A stretch of DNA of 64,000 bases from Candidatus Scalindua sp. (GTDB lineage: Bacteria; Planctomycetota; Brocadiia; Brocadiales; Scalinduaceae), in assembly GCA_021776915.1 (NCBI GenBank), contig JAIQZU010000084.1, positions 1 to 64,000 of the forward strand. The letters run 5' to 3'. A model generated the notes under the pieces. That model made no database searches. It saw nothing but the letters and a program-made list of their open reading frames with translations, and was not told where the DNA came from. Shown piece after piece: positions 18,389-26,961 of this stretch. The position numbers were made by a program, and so were the translations under genes. Every line of letters begins with the position of its first letter. The stretch's first letter is position 1.

Positions 18389-20134
18389 ATGCGAGTCATA
18401 GTTGCAAAAACGGCAGGCTTTTGCATGGGTGTGCGCAAAGCCATGGACAATGTACTTGATGCTGCAAATAAAAGGCAGAGAGACGACGGGTCTGTATACA
18501 CAGAAGGGCCGCTAATACATAACCCTCAAGTACTTGAGAAACTGGAGAAAAAGGGGATAAGCGCTCTCAATGAAGATACTGACCTGTCCAAAAGTACTGT
18601 AGTCATAAGGGCGCATGGCATTACACCCGAAAGAAGGAGAGAGCTTGAAGCATCCGGAGCAGAGATATGTGATGCAACCTGTCCTCGCGTAAAACGGGTA
18701 CAATTAATTATTGAGGAACATGCAAAGAAAGGATACTCTACTATTATAGTAGGCGATGAAGGACATGCCGAAGTAATAGGACTACTTGGATATACTGAAG
18801 GTAATGGTTATGTAATTTCTTCACCGAAAGATGTGTCAGGTTTACCTGACATGGAAAAGATTTGTGTTGTTGCCCAGACTACACAGGATATGAGTACATT
18901 TGCATCAACAGTAGAGAAACTCAAGCATAGATATGGAAATCACAAGGTGTTTGATACGATTTGCAGCTCTACATCAAGGCGACAGGCGGAAGTAATAAGT
19001 CTGAGCGAAGAGGTAGATGCGATGATTGTTGTTGGCGGTAGAGGTAGTGCTAATACAAACAGGTTGGTTCAGGTCTCTACAGACAGAGGCACACCTACAC
19101 TCCTGGTAGAGACAGAAGATGAACTGGATTTAAGGAAACTTGTAGATTACGATGTGATTGGAGTAACAGCCGGCGCTTCAACTCCTAACTGGCTACTCCA
19201 GAGAATTGTCGACAAAGTGCAGGATTTTAAAGGTAAGAAGATAAGGAAAATACGGATATTTGCTGAAAAGGCAATTTCAATCTTAATTGGCAGTTTTATG
19301 TACATTGGAATTGGCGCCGCAAGTTTCAGCTACTCGAGCGCTGTTCTACTCGGCGTCGATCCCAGGATTAAATACTGTGCAATCGCAACACTATTTCTGT
19401 TTTCAATGTATGCTTTAAACCATTTTGCAGACAAAGAGGCCGCTGCCTTGAGTGAGCCGGCCAGGGTAAAGCTTTTTGAAAAATATCAAACCTTTTTTAT
19501 AGTCCTGAGTATTACTGCGGCGATCACTTCCTTCGTTTTGGCATTTACGGTTAGCATAGAAGTATTTTTCTGTGTGTTTTTTGCAACTTTATTTGGAATA
19601 GCATACAGGGTCTCTATAATTCCTAAGAGATTCTCCAGTTTTTTCCGATATCGAAGTCTGGCACAGATTCCGGGTTCTAAGGCGGTATTTATAAGCATAA
19701 CATGGGCTGTGAGTACAGGTTTAATTCCATTCCTGGGAGCAGCAACGTCATCTTTGTCAGCACTTCCTGTAGTATTAGCATTTACTTTCAGCATGGCATT
19801 TATAAGAACAGTATTACTTGATGTAAAGGACGTTCAGGGTGATAGAATAATTGGTAAGGAAACTATACCGATAGCAATAGGAAAAGAAAGCACGAAGGCT
19901 ATTCTAGTTGCAATGTCAATATTATTGACAATACTACTGATTATCAGCCACATGATTGGCTGGACTTCGAAATTTTCATATTATCTTGTTCCATGTGTTA
20001 TCTATGCATGCGGATATTTGTATCTATATCACAAACGACTTATGCCTGGTGGATTAGTCTGTGAAAGTATTACCGATTTTAATTTTATCCTTGCAGGTAT
20101 TATGATAGTATTCTGGCGGCTTTTTGTAATCTGA
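18389..20134 (+). CDS. ispH: IspH (HMBPP reductase) fused to a UbiA-like prenyltransferase
   Basis: A 581-residue two-domain protein. Residues 1-280 are a full IspH, which makes IPP and DMAPP from HMBPP. Its three [4Fe-4S] cysteines are present (C12 in GFCMGVRKA, C98 in ATCPRVKR, C192 in TICSSTSRRQ), as is the H126/E128 pair in GHAEVIG. Residues about 300-581 are a multi-helix UbiA domain that keeps the second Asp motif (DVKDVQGDR, D478-D485). Its first motif is NHFADKE (344-350) where NDxxD is usual. The fusion suggests hand-over of a prenyl precursor to a membrane acceptor; the acceptor is unknown. One continuous frame with no frameshift. Confidence 0.88.
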   Translation: MRVIVAKTAGFCMGVRKAMDNVLDAANKRQRDDGSVYTEGPLIHNPQVLEKLEKKGISALNEDTDLSKSTVVIRAHGITPERRRELEASGAEICDATCPRVKRVQLIIEEHAKKGYSTIIVGDEGHAEVIGLLGYTEGNGYVISSPKDVSGLPDMEKICVVAQTTQDMSTFASTVEKLKHRYGNHKVFDTICSSTSRRQAEVISLSEEVDAMIVVGGRGSANTNRLVQVSTDRGTPTLLVETEDELDLRKLVDYDVIGVTAGASTPNWLLQRIVDKVQDFKGKKIRKIRIFAEKAISILIGSFMYIGIGAASFSYSSAVLLGVDPRIKYCAIATLFLFSMYALNHFADKEAAALSEPARVKLFEKYQTFFIVLSITAAITSFVLAFTVSIEVFFCVFFATLFGIAYRVSIIPKRFSSFFRYRSLAQIPGSKAVFISITWAVSTGLIPFLGAATSSLSALPVVLAFTFSMAFIRTVLLDVKDVQGDRIIGKETIPIAIGKESTKAILVAMSILLTILLIISHMIGWTSKFSYYLVPCVIYACGYLYLYHKRLMPGGLVCESITDFNFILAGIMIVFWRLFVI

Positions 20135-20160
20135 TATCTTAAATCTCAAAATTATCAAAT

Positions 20161-20859
20161 ATGAAATCAGGAAGACTATACACAGGCGATTTCAAGGATT
20201 TTAAGAAGAATACTAGAAGAAAATTAGTTACAGGCCTTCTTGTTGTTTTCCCAATCTTTATTACATTTATTGTAATTAAATTTCTGTTTGGTTTAATAGG
20301 CGGAATCCTCTCTCCAGTAGTAAAAAAAATCTTCATTTTTATGGGACTTTCTCTTAAAAATAGTACGGTTGATGAGTTTGTTATCACGTCAGTTGCCTTT
20401 GTACTTACCTTTGTAACGCTTTATTTTATCGGTGTCATAGCGACCAATTTCTTTGGAAAACTGATCTTAAGGTTTTTTGAAGCGATTTTGCACAATACTC
20501 CCATTATAAAGAATATTTACACATCATCTAAAAAAATAATTGAAATTATAAGTCTCCCAAGCAGAGAATCTTTCAAACGTGTAGTTATTGTTGACTATCC
20601 AAGAGTTGGTATGAAGGCATTTGCATTTGTCACCGGAAACATAAAGACAGATGACGGGACGGAACTAACGAGTATATTTCTTCCAACGACACCAAATCCA
20701 ACTTCCGGTTTTTTAATTTACCTTTCTGAGGAAGACATAATAGAAACCAGCATGAATATAGAGGAAGGAATGAAGTTGATTGTTTCAGGTGGGATATTGG
20801 TGCCGAAACACTTGGAACTCTACAAAGATAAGTTGACAAATGAGGCGCATGAAGAGTAG
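20161..20859 (+). CDS. DUF502 family membrane protein
   Basis: A 232-residue protein with two long hydrophobic hairpins (about 22-52 and 68-95). A conserved soluble part follows with HNTPIIKNIYTSSKKI and SIFLPTTPNPTSGFLIYLSEED, the DUF502 signature. The function is unknown. It starts 26 bases after the ispH-ubiA gene and is probably co-transcribed. Confidence 0.88.
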   Translation: MKSGRLYTGDFKDFKKNTRRKLVTGLLVVFPIFITFIVIKFLFGLIGGILSPVVKKIFIFMGLSLKNSTVDEFVITSVAFVLTFVTLYFIGVIATNFFGKLILRFFEAILHNTPIIKNIYTSSKKIIEIISLPSRESFKRVVIVDYPRVGMKAFAFVTGNIKTDDGTELTSIFLPTTPNPTSGFLIYLSEEDIIETSMNIEEGMKLIVSGGILVPKHLELYKDKLTNEAHEE

Positions 20860-20975
20860 GAATTCCCGAATTGCCCGGCCCCCGCTACAAAAAAACCATT
20901 TCCATTTAGCTCTCTTTATCAATCTGTCCAACTAGTCCCGGCTGGCAAGGCACAAATACAAAAGGAGTGAGAAGC

Positions 20976-22247
20976 TTGATTGACGGCCACAAATTAATTC
21001 AGATCAAACAGAAATTCCCATCTGATTCGGTAGATAATGCAACCGAAAGAATTAAATCGGAAATAGCTAACCTGAAACTGGAGAAACGGATTAAACCCGG
21101 CGACAGTATCGCAATTACTGCCGGTAGCCGTGGTATTACAGATATAAATGTGATTACCAGGACAGTTATTGATGAATTAATTAAGTTGCAGGGAAAGCCA
21201 TTCATAATACCGGCCATGGGCAGTCATGGTGGAGCCACAGTCAGTGGTCAGCTTAAAGTATTAGAAGGGTATGGTATTACAGAAAAGAAGATGGGAGTGC
21301 CAATAAAAGCTACCATGGATGTTGTTAAAATTGGAGAAAGCAACAATGGCATTCCTGTTTATGTTGATAATAACGTTATTGATGCAGATCACGTTGTTGC
21401 GATTAATAGAATAAAGCCGCATACACGTTTTGCAGGTGAGATAGAAAGCGGCCTGATAAAAATGTTGCTGGTCGGGCTTGGCAAGGATGCCGGCGCCAGG
21501 GTATACCACAGAGCTATAATGAAGAATACTTTTGACCGGATAGTTGAATCCGTCCTTCCAATCGTTTTGTCAAAGCTATCTGTTTTGTTTGGATTAGCTA
21601 TAGTTGAGAATGCTTATGGCAAGATTGCAGATATCAGTGCGATGATTGGAGAAGACATCATTAAAAAAGAACCCGGACTTAGAAAGAAATCTTTTGAATT
21701 GATGGCAAAGTTACCATTCAGGAATATAGATTTGCTGATTATTGACAACATGGGCAAGGATATAAGCGGCACCGGCATGGATACAAATATTATTGGACGC
21801 AAAGACGAAACCTCTAGTAAAACCCCTAACGAAGGTGCAGAAATATCAAGGATATTTGTGCGTGATCTGACTCCAAATTCACATGGTAATGCGTGTGGTA
21901 TTGGACTGGCAGATTTCACTACACGAAAATTGGTTAACAAAATTAACCTTCAGGAAACGTATATAAATTGCGTTACGGCCCTCCGGCCTGAAGGGGCAAA
22001 GATTCCCATGACTTTTGAATGCGACAAAGACGCCATAGAAGCAGCAGTATCAACATGCGGTATTGAAAATCCTCATCACATGAGGATTGTCTGGATAAAG
22101 AGCACCCTCGATTTAGAAAAGATTATTGTGTCCGAGGGGTATCTTGATGATTTAAATGGACTTGATAATTTTGAGCAAGTATCCTCTGCCAGAGAGACTA
22201 CCTTTGATTCCTCAGGCAACCTCCCACTTTTCGATATGTGGAGTTAA
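20976..22247 (+). CDS. LarA-like (lactate racemase N-terminal, DUF2088) protein
   Basis: The 423-residue product has the DUF2088/LarA N-terminal fold with GDSIAITAGSRGI and FIIPAMGSHGGAT. NRIKPHTRFAGEIESGLIKM follows, where LarA places cofactor- and substrate-binding His/Lys residues. True LarA uses a nickel-pincer cofactor made by LarB, LarC and LarE, none of which are seen here, so lactate racemase activity is doubtful. AAAGGAG at 20962-20967 places the start at TTG 20976 rather than GTG 20967. Confidence 0.8.
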   Translation: MIDGHKLIQIKQKFPSDSVDNATERIKSEIANLKLEKRIKPGDSIAITAGSRGITDINVITRTVIDELIKLQGKPFIIPAMGSHGGATVSGQLKVLEGYGITEKKMGVPIKATMDVVKIGESNNGIPVYVDNNVIDADHVVAINRIKPHTRFAGEIESGLIKMLLVGLGKDAGARVYHRAIMKNTFDRIVESVLPIVLSKLSVLFGLAIVENAYGKIADISAMIGEDIIKKEPGLRKKSFELMAKLPFRNIDLLIIDNMGKDISGTGMDTNIIGRKDETSSKTPNEGAEISRIFVRDLTPNSHGNACGIGLADFTTRKLVNKINLQETYINCVTALRPEGAKIPMTFECDKDAIEAAVSTCGIENPHHMRIVWIKSTLDLEKIIVSEGYLDDLNGLDNFEQVSSARETTFDSSGNLPLFDMWS

Positions 22248-22248
22248 A

Positions 22249-23478
22249 TCACATTAGATGCATTCCCTTGCGCACTACCACTATGCCGCTATCGGTTACA
22301 GTAAAGTGTTTAGAATCTTCTTCCAGATTATAACCAATATTCATATTGTCCGGGATGTTTACATATTTATCTATTATAGCCTTTCTGATCCTTACATTCT
22401 TGCCTATCCTGACACTCTCCATTATAACTGAATCGTAAATTTCAGAATTAGTGCCTACTATAACATCAGGTGATAAAATGCATCCTTCTACCTTTGCACC
22501 ACTGATAATACATCCTCCGGAAACGAGAGAATTCATGATCATATCTTTTCGGCCTTCAGAAATATTTTTATCAAGAACGGTTTTTGCCGGTGGGTATTGT
22601 TTTTTATGAGTACGGATTGGCCAATCTTTGTCATAAAGATTGAATTCCGGTGACGTCTGTACGAGGTCCATATTCGCCTCCCAGTAAGCGTCCAGTGTGC
22701 CGATGTCGCGCCAGTAGTTGTTTTCATCTCCAAATGGGTATCCGTATACTCTCTTTGAGTGTATCATTCCGGGTATTATGTTTTTTCCAAAATCATGGTT
22801 TGTATTTTTCTTAGCATCATCAATTATCGCCTTAACCAGGGTTTTGGTATTAAATAAATATATACCCATGGAAGCAAGCGCAGCTTCGGGATTGTTTGGC
22901 GAAGGAATCGGTTCTGAAGGTTTTTCATGAAATCCTACAATTCTGTTTTCTTCATTTGTCTTGATTATGCCAAACCGTTTCCCTTCATTTAGAGGCACTT
23001 CCATGCATGCGACGGTAATATCAGCTTCGTTTTCTTTGTGAAAGAGTATCATGTTACTATAATCCATCTTGTATATATGATCGCCGGATAGTATCAAGAC
23101 CATTTCAGGCTGCTCTTTTTCAAGGGTGTATATATTCTGGTAAACGGCGTCCGCAGTTCCCTGATACCATTGATCGCTGATTCTTTGCTGAGGCGGTATT
23201 CGCTCAATATATTCATTTAATTCGTAATTATAAATATTCCATCCAAGACTTAAATGTTTATCTAGAGAAAATGACTTATATTGTGTCAAGACTACTATCT
23301 TGCGTAGTCCGGAATTCAGACAGTTACTTAAAGTAAAGTCTATTATCCGGTATATGCCTCCAAAAGGCACAGCAGGTTTTGCCCTGTCTTTTGTCAGTGG
23401 ATACAATCTTTCTCCCTGACCCCCCGCAAGGATTATGGTAAACATTTTATCATGTGCTGGTGTATTACTTAAAGGCAT
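22249..23478 (-). CDS. glgC: Glucose-1-phosphate adenylyltransferase
   Basis: GlgC makes ADP-glucose, the donor for bacterial glycogen synthesis, and is the usual control point of the pathway. The 409 residues show the nucleotidyltransferase start LAGGQGERLYPLTKDRAKPA, the QWYQGTADAVYQN loop, LSGDHIYKMDY, and a C-terminal left-handed helix region (ISGAKVEGCILSPDVIVG). A start a few codons downstream at MFTIILAGG is also possible. It is tail-to-tail with the LarA-like gene and heads the glycogen island. Confidence 0.95.
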   Translation of the reverse strand: MPLSNTPAHDKMFTIILAGGQGERLYPLTKDRAKPAVPFGGIYRIIDFTLSNCLNSGLRKIVVLTQYKSFSLDKHLSLGWNIYNYELNEYIERIPPQQRISDQWYQGTADAVYQNIYTLEKEQPEMVLILSGDHIYKMDYSNMILFHKENEADITVACMEVPLNEGKRFGIIKTNEENRIVGFHEKPSEPIPSPNNPEAALASMGIYLFNTKTLVKAIIDDAKKNTNHDFGKNIIPGMIHSKRVYGYPFGDENNYWRDIGTLDAYWEANMDLVQTSPEFNLYDKDWPIRTHKKQYPPAKTVLDKNISEGRKDMIMNSLVSGGCIISGAKVEGCILSPDVIVGTNSEIYDSVIMESVRIGKNVRIRKAIIDKYVNIPDNMNIGYNLEEDSKHFTVTDSGIVVVRKGMHLM

Positions 23479-23562
23479 GTCTTGTACTCTAATATTGTCT
23501 GGTACTGGTTATCGGACTTAAACACTCGAGACACTGTATAATCGTAATTTATTTACGTTGGA

Positions 23563-23931
23563 TCAGGAATTCATGGCTTTATTTGCCAATACTTCTTTAA
23601 TTTTATCTTTCAATTCTGACAAGTTTGAAGATTTCACGATATAGGCATCTGCAGCCCATGACATAAAGCTATCTTTATAATTGCTATAGGCCGTATTGAT
23701 AATAACAGGAACCTTTTTGTTTTTGCATAAAATTTTACCCATCGCCTCAATACCATCCATCTTTGGCATGTTAATATCCATTATAATAAGGTCCGGCAGT
23801 TGTTCCTGAACCTTTTCCAGGGCTTCTTTACCATTAGTTGCAGTTACAATCTCATAACCTTCATGTCTTAATTCCTGTTCGTAAAGCAACCTTTGGTTTT
23901 TGTCATCTTCTACAAGGAGGATAGTCGTCAT
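23563..23931 (-). CDS. Single-domain response regulator
   Basis: A 122-residue receiver domain only, of the CheY type: acidic pocket VEDD (residues 7-10), phosphoacceptor D52 in IIMDINMPKMDG, conserved Thr in INTAY and Lys in YIVKSSN. There is no output domain, so it acts by protein contact or phosphotransfer. It begins 19 bases after the histidine kinase ends and is surely its partner or a co-product. Confidence 0.93.
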   Translation of the reverse strand: MTTILLVEDDKNQRLLYEQELRHEGYEIVTATNGKEALEKVQEQLPDLIIMDINMPKMDGIEAMGKILCKNKKVPVIINTAYSNYKDSFMSWAADAYIVKSSNLSELKDKIKEVLANKAMNS

Positions 23932-23950
23932 AATTTTGAACTCCTTTCCG

Positions 23951-25849
23951 TTATCTTATTGGTAACGTTATTGACATAGTTGTCCCTTCTCCATGTCTGC
24001 TTTTTACATCTATGCTGCCACCGTGGTATTCAATAATCTGAAGGCTTACAGGCAAGCCGACACCGGTGCCTTTCTGTTTTGTAGTAAAAAATGGATCAAA
24101 AATACGTTGTAATAAATCCTGCGGTATACTCTTGCCGCTGTTAGTTATATCTATCTCTATAGAATCAGTTGCGGACATGATCTTTATATTCAGGTCTCCT
24201 CCGTCAGGCATAGCTTCTACCGCATTCATCAGTATATTCAGAAAAACCTGTCTTATTTGTGCAGGATCAACAGAGACGACAGGCACATCAGTTGCAAAGT
24301 CTTTATGTAGCTTTATGTGCTTTTCCTGGAAATAATTCTCCATTAATATACACGTGTTCTCCATAACTTCACATATCTGCGCATCAACCTTTTCCAGTGT
24401 CGATGGCTTGGCAAAGTCTGTGATATTATTGAGTATCTTTTCCAGGCGATTTACCTCTTCTATGATTATGTCAATATTAGTCTTAATTTTCGAGTCTGTA
24501 AAATTAAAGCGGGAAAGAGATTTTGCAAATCCGCCTATAGTTACCAGAGGATTTCTTATCTCATGCGCAACGTATGATGACATCGAACCTATGGCCGCCA
24601 GCTTTTCAGAACGAATAAGTCTCTCTTGCGTTTCTGTAAGCTGGTTTATTTTGTCTTCCAGCCTTTTGTAGATTTCAGCATTATCAATAGCCAGCGCCGC
24701 CTGATTGGCAAACATTGTCAGTGTATTGACACGGTCCTCGGATATAGGTTCTCCTGTATAGGCGTTATCTGCCACGATAACACCTATTGAATCGTTTTTT
24801 GCGATCAAAGGTACACAGACAAACTCATCCACTCCCAGAGCCTTCCTGAACTCCTCTGTTACACGTGTGTCATTAACGGCGTCTTTAATAATTATAGGGG
24901 TTTTCTCTTTTGCGCAGGATATGACAATCTCTCTTGTATCTGATAACGAGTACACCATGAGTTTTGTCATAGTGTTTAAGAGTGTGTCGATATTGTGGCT
25001 ATGGCCTAGCCCTTCAAGTAAATCTTTAAGAGAGCTATACTTGCTTGACATTTCCTGCCATATACGGTTTGCTTCCTCCGGAGAAGACGGGCCTACCGCC
25101 AGCATTCCATTTAAAACGTCGTGTTCTTTATTAATTAAAAAAAGCCTTGCACGGTTAAATCCAAACGCATAACCGGAAGTCACACATGTCAATATTAAAT
25201 GCAGTAATTTGTCAAGTTGAAGAGTGTCTTGCATCGCCTCACCAAGCCTCTGCAGCAACAACAGCTTGTTTAATGTCTTTTCGCTTTCAGTTGCGTCTAT
25301 TGTAAGTAACAATGCGTTATTCACATTTTCACTTTTATTAATAATAGGCATAGCAACATGCTGCACGCACATTTTCTTCCTGTCTTTAGACTCAATCCAG
25401 GTCTCAATTATGCTGCTTACATTTCCGTTAAATACATTTCCCGCCGGACATACGCCGGTTCCTATCTCATCACAGTGATAAATATCATGGCAGTATTTGC
25501 CCACAGGCGAGTCGTTCAGATTTAACCACTCGCATAAGGTCTGGTTGGCCCATGTAATTTTCAGATCTTTATCAAGCAGGCATAAGCCTATTCCGATAAC
25601 ATCAATTATTTTATCTTTATTTCTTCTTTCTAATTTTCTCCGCTCCTCCGGTTGTTCAGTATTTTCAGCCATTATTGTGATTCCAGCGTCTCTTTCGGTA
25701 AAATCTGCATCTAAGCCTATACAAATATCCTCAATCTTTTTTGATAAATCTTCGTCAAGGGGCATTCCTCTATATTCATTCAGCAGGCCGCTTAGTTTAT
25801 ATATTTTTGTATTGGAATTAAATGCTGAAGGATCGTTATTCATGGTCAC
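23951..25849 (-). CDS. PAS-GAF sensor histidine kinase
   Basis: A 632-residue soluble kinase without membrane helices. A PAS domain at about 80-190 contains a Cys-rich stretch (GKYCHDIYHCDEIGTGVCPA). A GAF domain (about 200-395), a coiled coil, and a HisKA dimerisation helix with the phospho-His in AHEIRNPLVT (H429) follow. The HATPase domain has NILMNAVEAMPDGG and GTGVGLPVSL. The start overlaps the end of galT by 14 bases, so it is translationally coupled to sugar metabolism genes. The cytoplasmic signal is unknown. Confidence 0.93.
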   Translation of the reverse strand: MTMNNDPSAFNSNTKIYKLSGLLNEYRGMPLDEDLSKKIEDICIGLDADFTERDAGITIMAENTEQPEERRKLERRNKDKIIDVIGIGLCLLDKDLKITWANQTLCEWLNLNDSPVGKYCHDIYHCDEIGTGVCPAGNVFNGNVSSIIETWIESKDRKKMCVQHVAMPIINKSENVNNALLLTIDATESEKTLNKLLLLQRLGEAMQDTLQLDKLLHLILTCVTSGYAFGFNRARLFLINKEHDVLNGMLAVGPSSPEEANRIWQEMSSKYSSLKDLLEGLGHSHNIDTLLNTMTKLMVYSLSDTREIVISCAKEKTPIIIKDAVNDTRVTEEFRKALGVDEFVCVPLIAKNDSIGVIVADNAYTGEPISEDRVNTLTMFANQAALAIDNAEIYKRLEDKINQLTETQERLIRSEKLAAIGSMSSYVAHEIRNPLVTIGGFAKSLSRFNFTDSKIKTNIDIIIEEVNRLEKILNNITDFAKPSTLEKVDAQICEVMENTCILMENYFQEKHIKLHKDFATDVPVVSVDPAQIRQVFLNILMNAVEAMPDGGDLNIKIMSATDSIEIDITNSGKSIPQDLLQRIFDPFFTTKQKGTGVGLPVSLQIIEYHGGSIDVKSRHGEGTTMSITLPIR

Positions 25850-26843
25850 AATTTACATTTCTTAAAATTTCCGCAGCTTGTTCCGGCGGTGTTGAATTAA
25901 TATAAAATCCGGTGCCCCATTCAAATCCTGCTATGTTTGTAAGTCTGGGTATTATTTCTATATGCCAATGGAAATAATCTGATTCATTTATATTAAATGG
26001 AGCGCTGTGAATGATATAGTTATAGGCAGGAAAGTCCAAAGCTGTTTCTAACCTGGTTAGTGTACTCTTTAAGACATTTGCCAGTTCATTTATCTCTGAA
26101 TTTTGCAGGTTTTCAAAATGAGCTTCGTGTCTTTTAGGCAGTATCCATGTTTCAAAAGGAAATCTGGAGGCAAAAGGAGCAAAGGCGACAAATTTGTCTG
26201 CTGAAATGATTATTCTGCTATTCGTATCTATTTCCTGTTGTATCATATCGCAAAAGATACATCTTTCCCGGTGTTTGTAAAATGTTTCGGCGCTTTCCAT
26301 CTCATTTGCAACCAGCTGGGGGACAATTGGCGTCATAATTAACTGCGAGTGAGAGTGTTCGAGTGATGCGCCTGCAGAAAATCCAACATTTTTAAATAAC
26401 AGACCATAAACAAACCTTTTGTCCTTCTTTAAATCAATCAGACGGTCTCTGTAACATAATAAGACTTCTTCAACATTTCCATTATCAAGAGCAGTTAGTG
26501 ACTGAATATGTCTGGGGCTTTCTATTATAACTTCATGAGCGCCGATACCACTCATCATATCGTAGATACCATCTCCGCGCTTGTTTTGTTCACCTTCTAT
26601 CTGTAACGCAGGAAATTTGTTAGGCACGACCCTGACCCTCCAGCCGCCTGTGTTTGCCTCTGATCCATTATCTCTATATGCAAGGGTTTCCGGCGGTGTT
26701 TTGTCTTCATTCCCTTCGCAGAAAGGACAGAAACTGCTTTTTATGACTTGATGATTAATTTTGTAATCTGTAGGCCTTGCAGCTCTTTCAGTGGCAATAA
26801 TTATCCAACGTCCTGAGACAGGTTCTCTTCTTAATTCAGGCAT
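25836..26843 (-). CDS. galT: Galactose-1-phosphate uridylyltransferase-like protein
   Basis: A GalT-family HIT-superfamily enzyme of 335 residues, exchanging UMP or AMP between hexose 1-phosphates. It has the N-terminal ELRREPVSGRWIIIATERA, a zinc pair CPFC (about 38-41), the active-site region LEHSHSQLIMTP, a second CIFC pair, and the C-terminal HWHIEIIPRL metal site. The canonical HPHxQ is HSHSQ here. Members in glycogen-rich bacteria can act with ADP-glucose, so specificity is open. It is in one unit with the kinase and response regulator. Confidence 0.88.
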   Translation of the reverse strand: MPELRREPVSGRWIIIATERAARPTDYKINHQVIKSSFCPFCEGNEDKTPPETLAYRDNGSEANTGGWRVRVVPNKFPALQIEGEQNKRGDGIYDMMSGIGAHEVIIESPRHIQSLTALDNGNVEEVLLCYRDRLIDLKKDKRFVYGLLFKNVGFSAGASLEHSHSQLIMTPIVPQLVANEMESAETFYKHRERCIFCDMIQQEIDTNSRIIISADKFVAFAPFASRFPFETWILPKRHEAHFENLQNSEINELANVLKSTLTRLETALDFPAYNYIIHSAPFNINESDYFHWHIEIIPRLTNIAGFEWGTGFYINSTPPEQAAEILRNVNCDHE

Positions 26844-26961
26844 TTTTATCCTTTAAGATTATTAAGTTAGTTCTTTTAAGTGGCGGTAACATTATTTCAT
26901 TTTAGCTTATATTGAAAATGTTTGCAAGTATGCGTTGGGTATTTTAAGTTGTCAGGTGCAG

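Noticed and set aside
20976-22247. Lactate racemase (larA) proper
   Set aside because: Only the N-terminal family likeness is certain, and no larB, larC or larE genes for the nickel cofactor are near.
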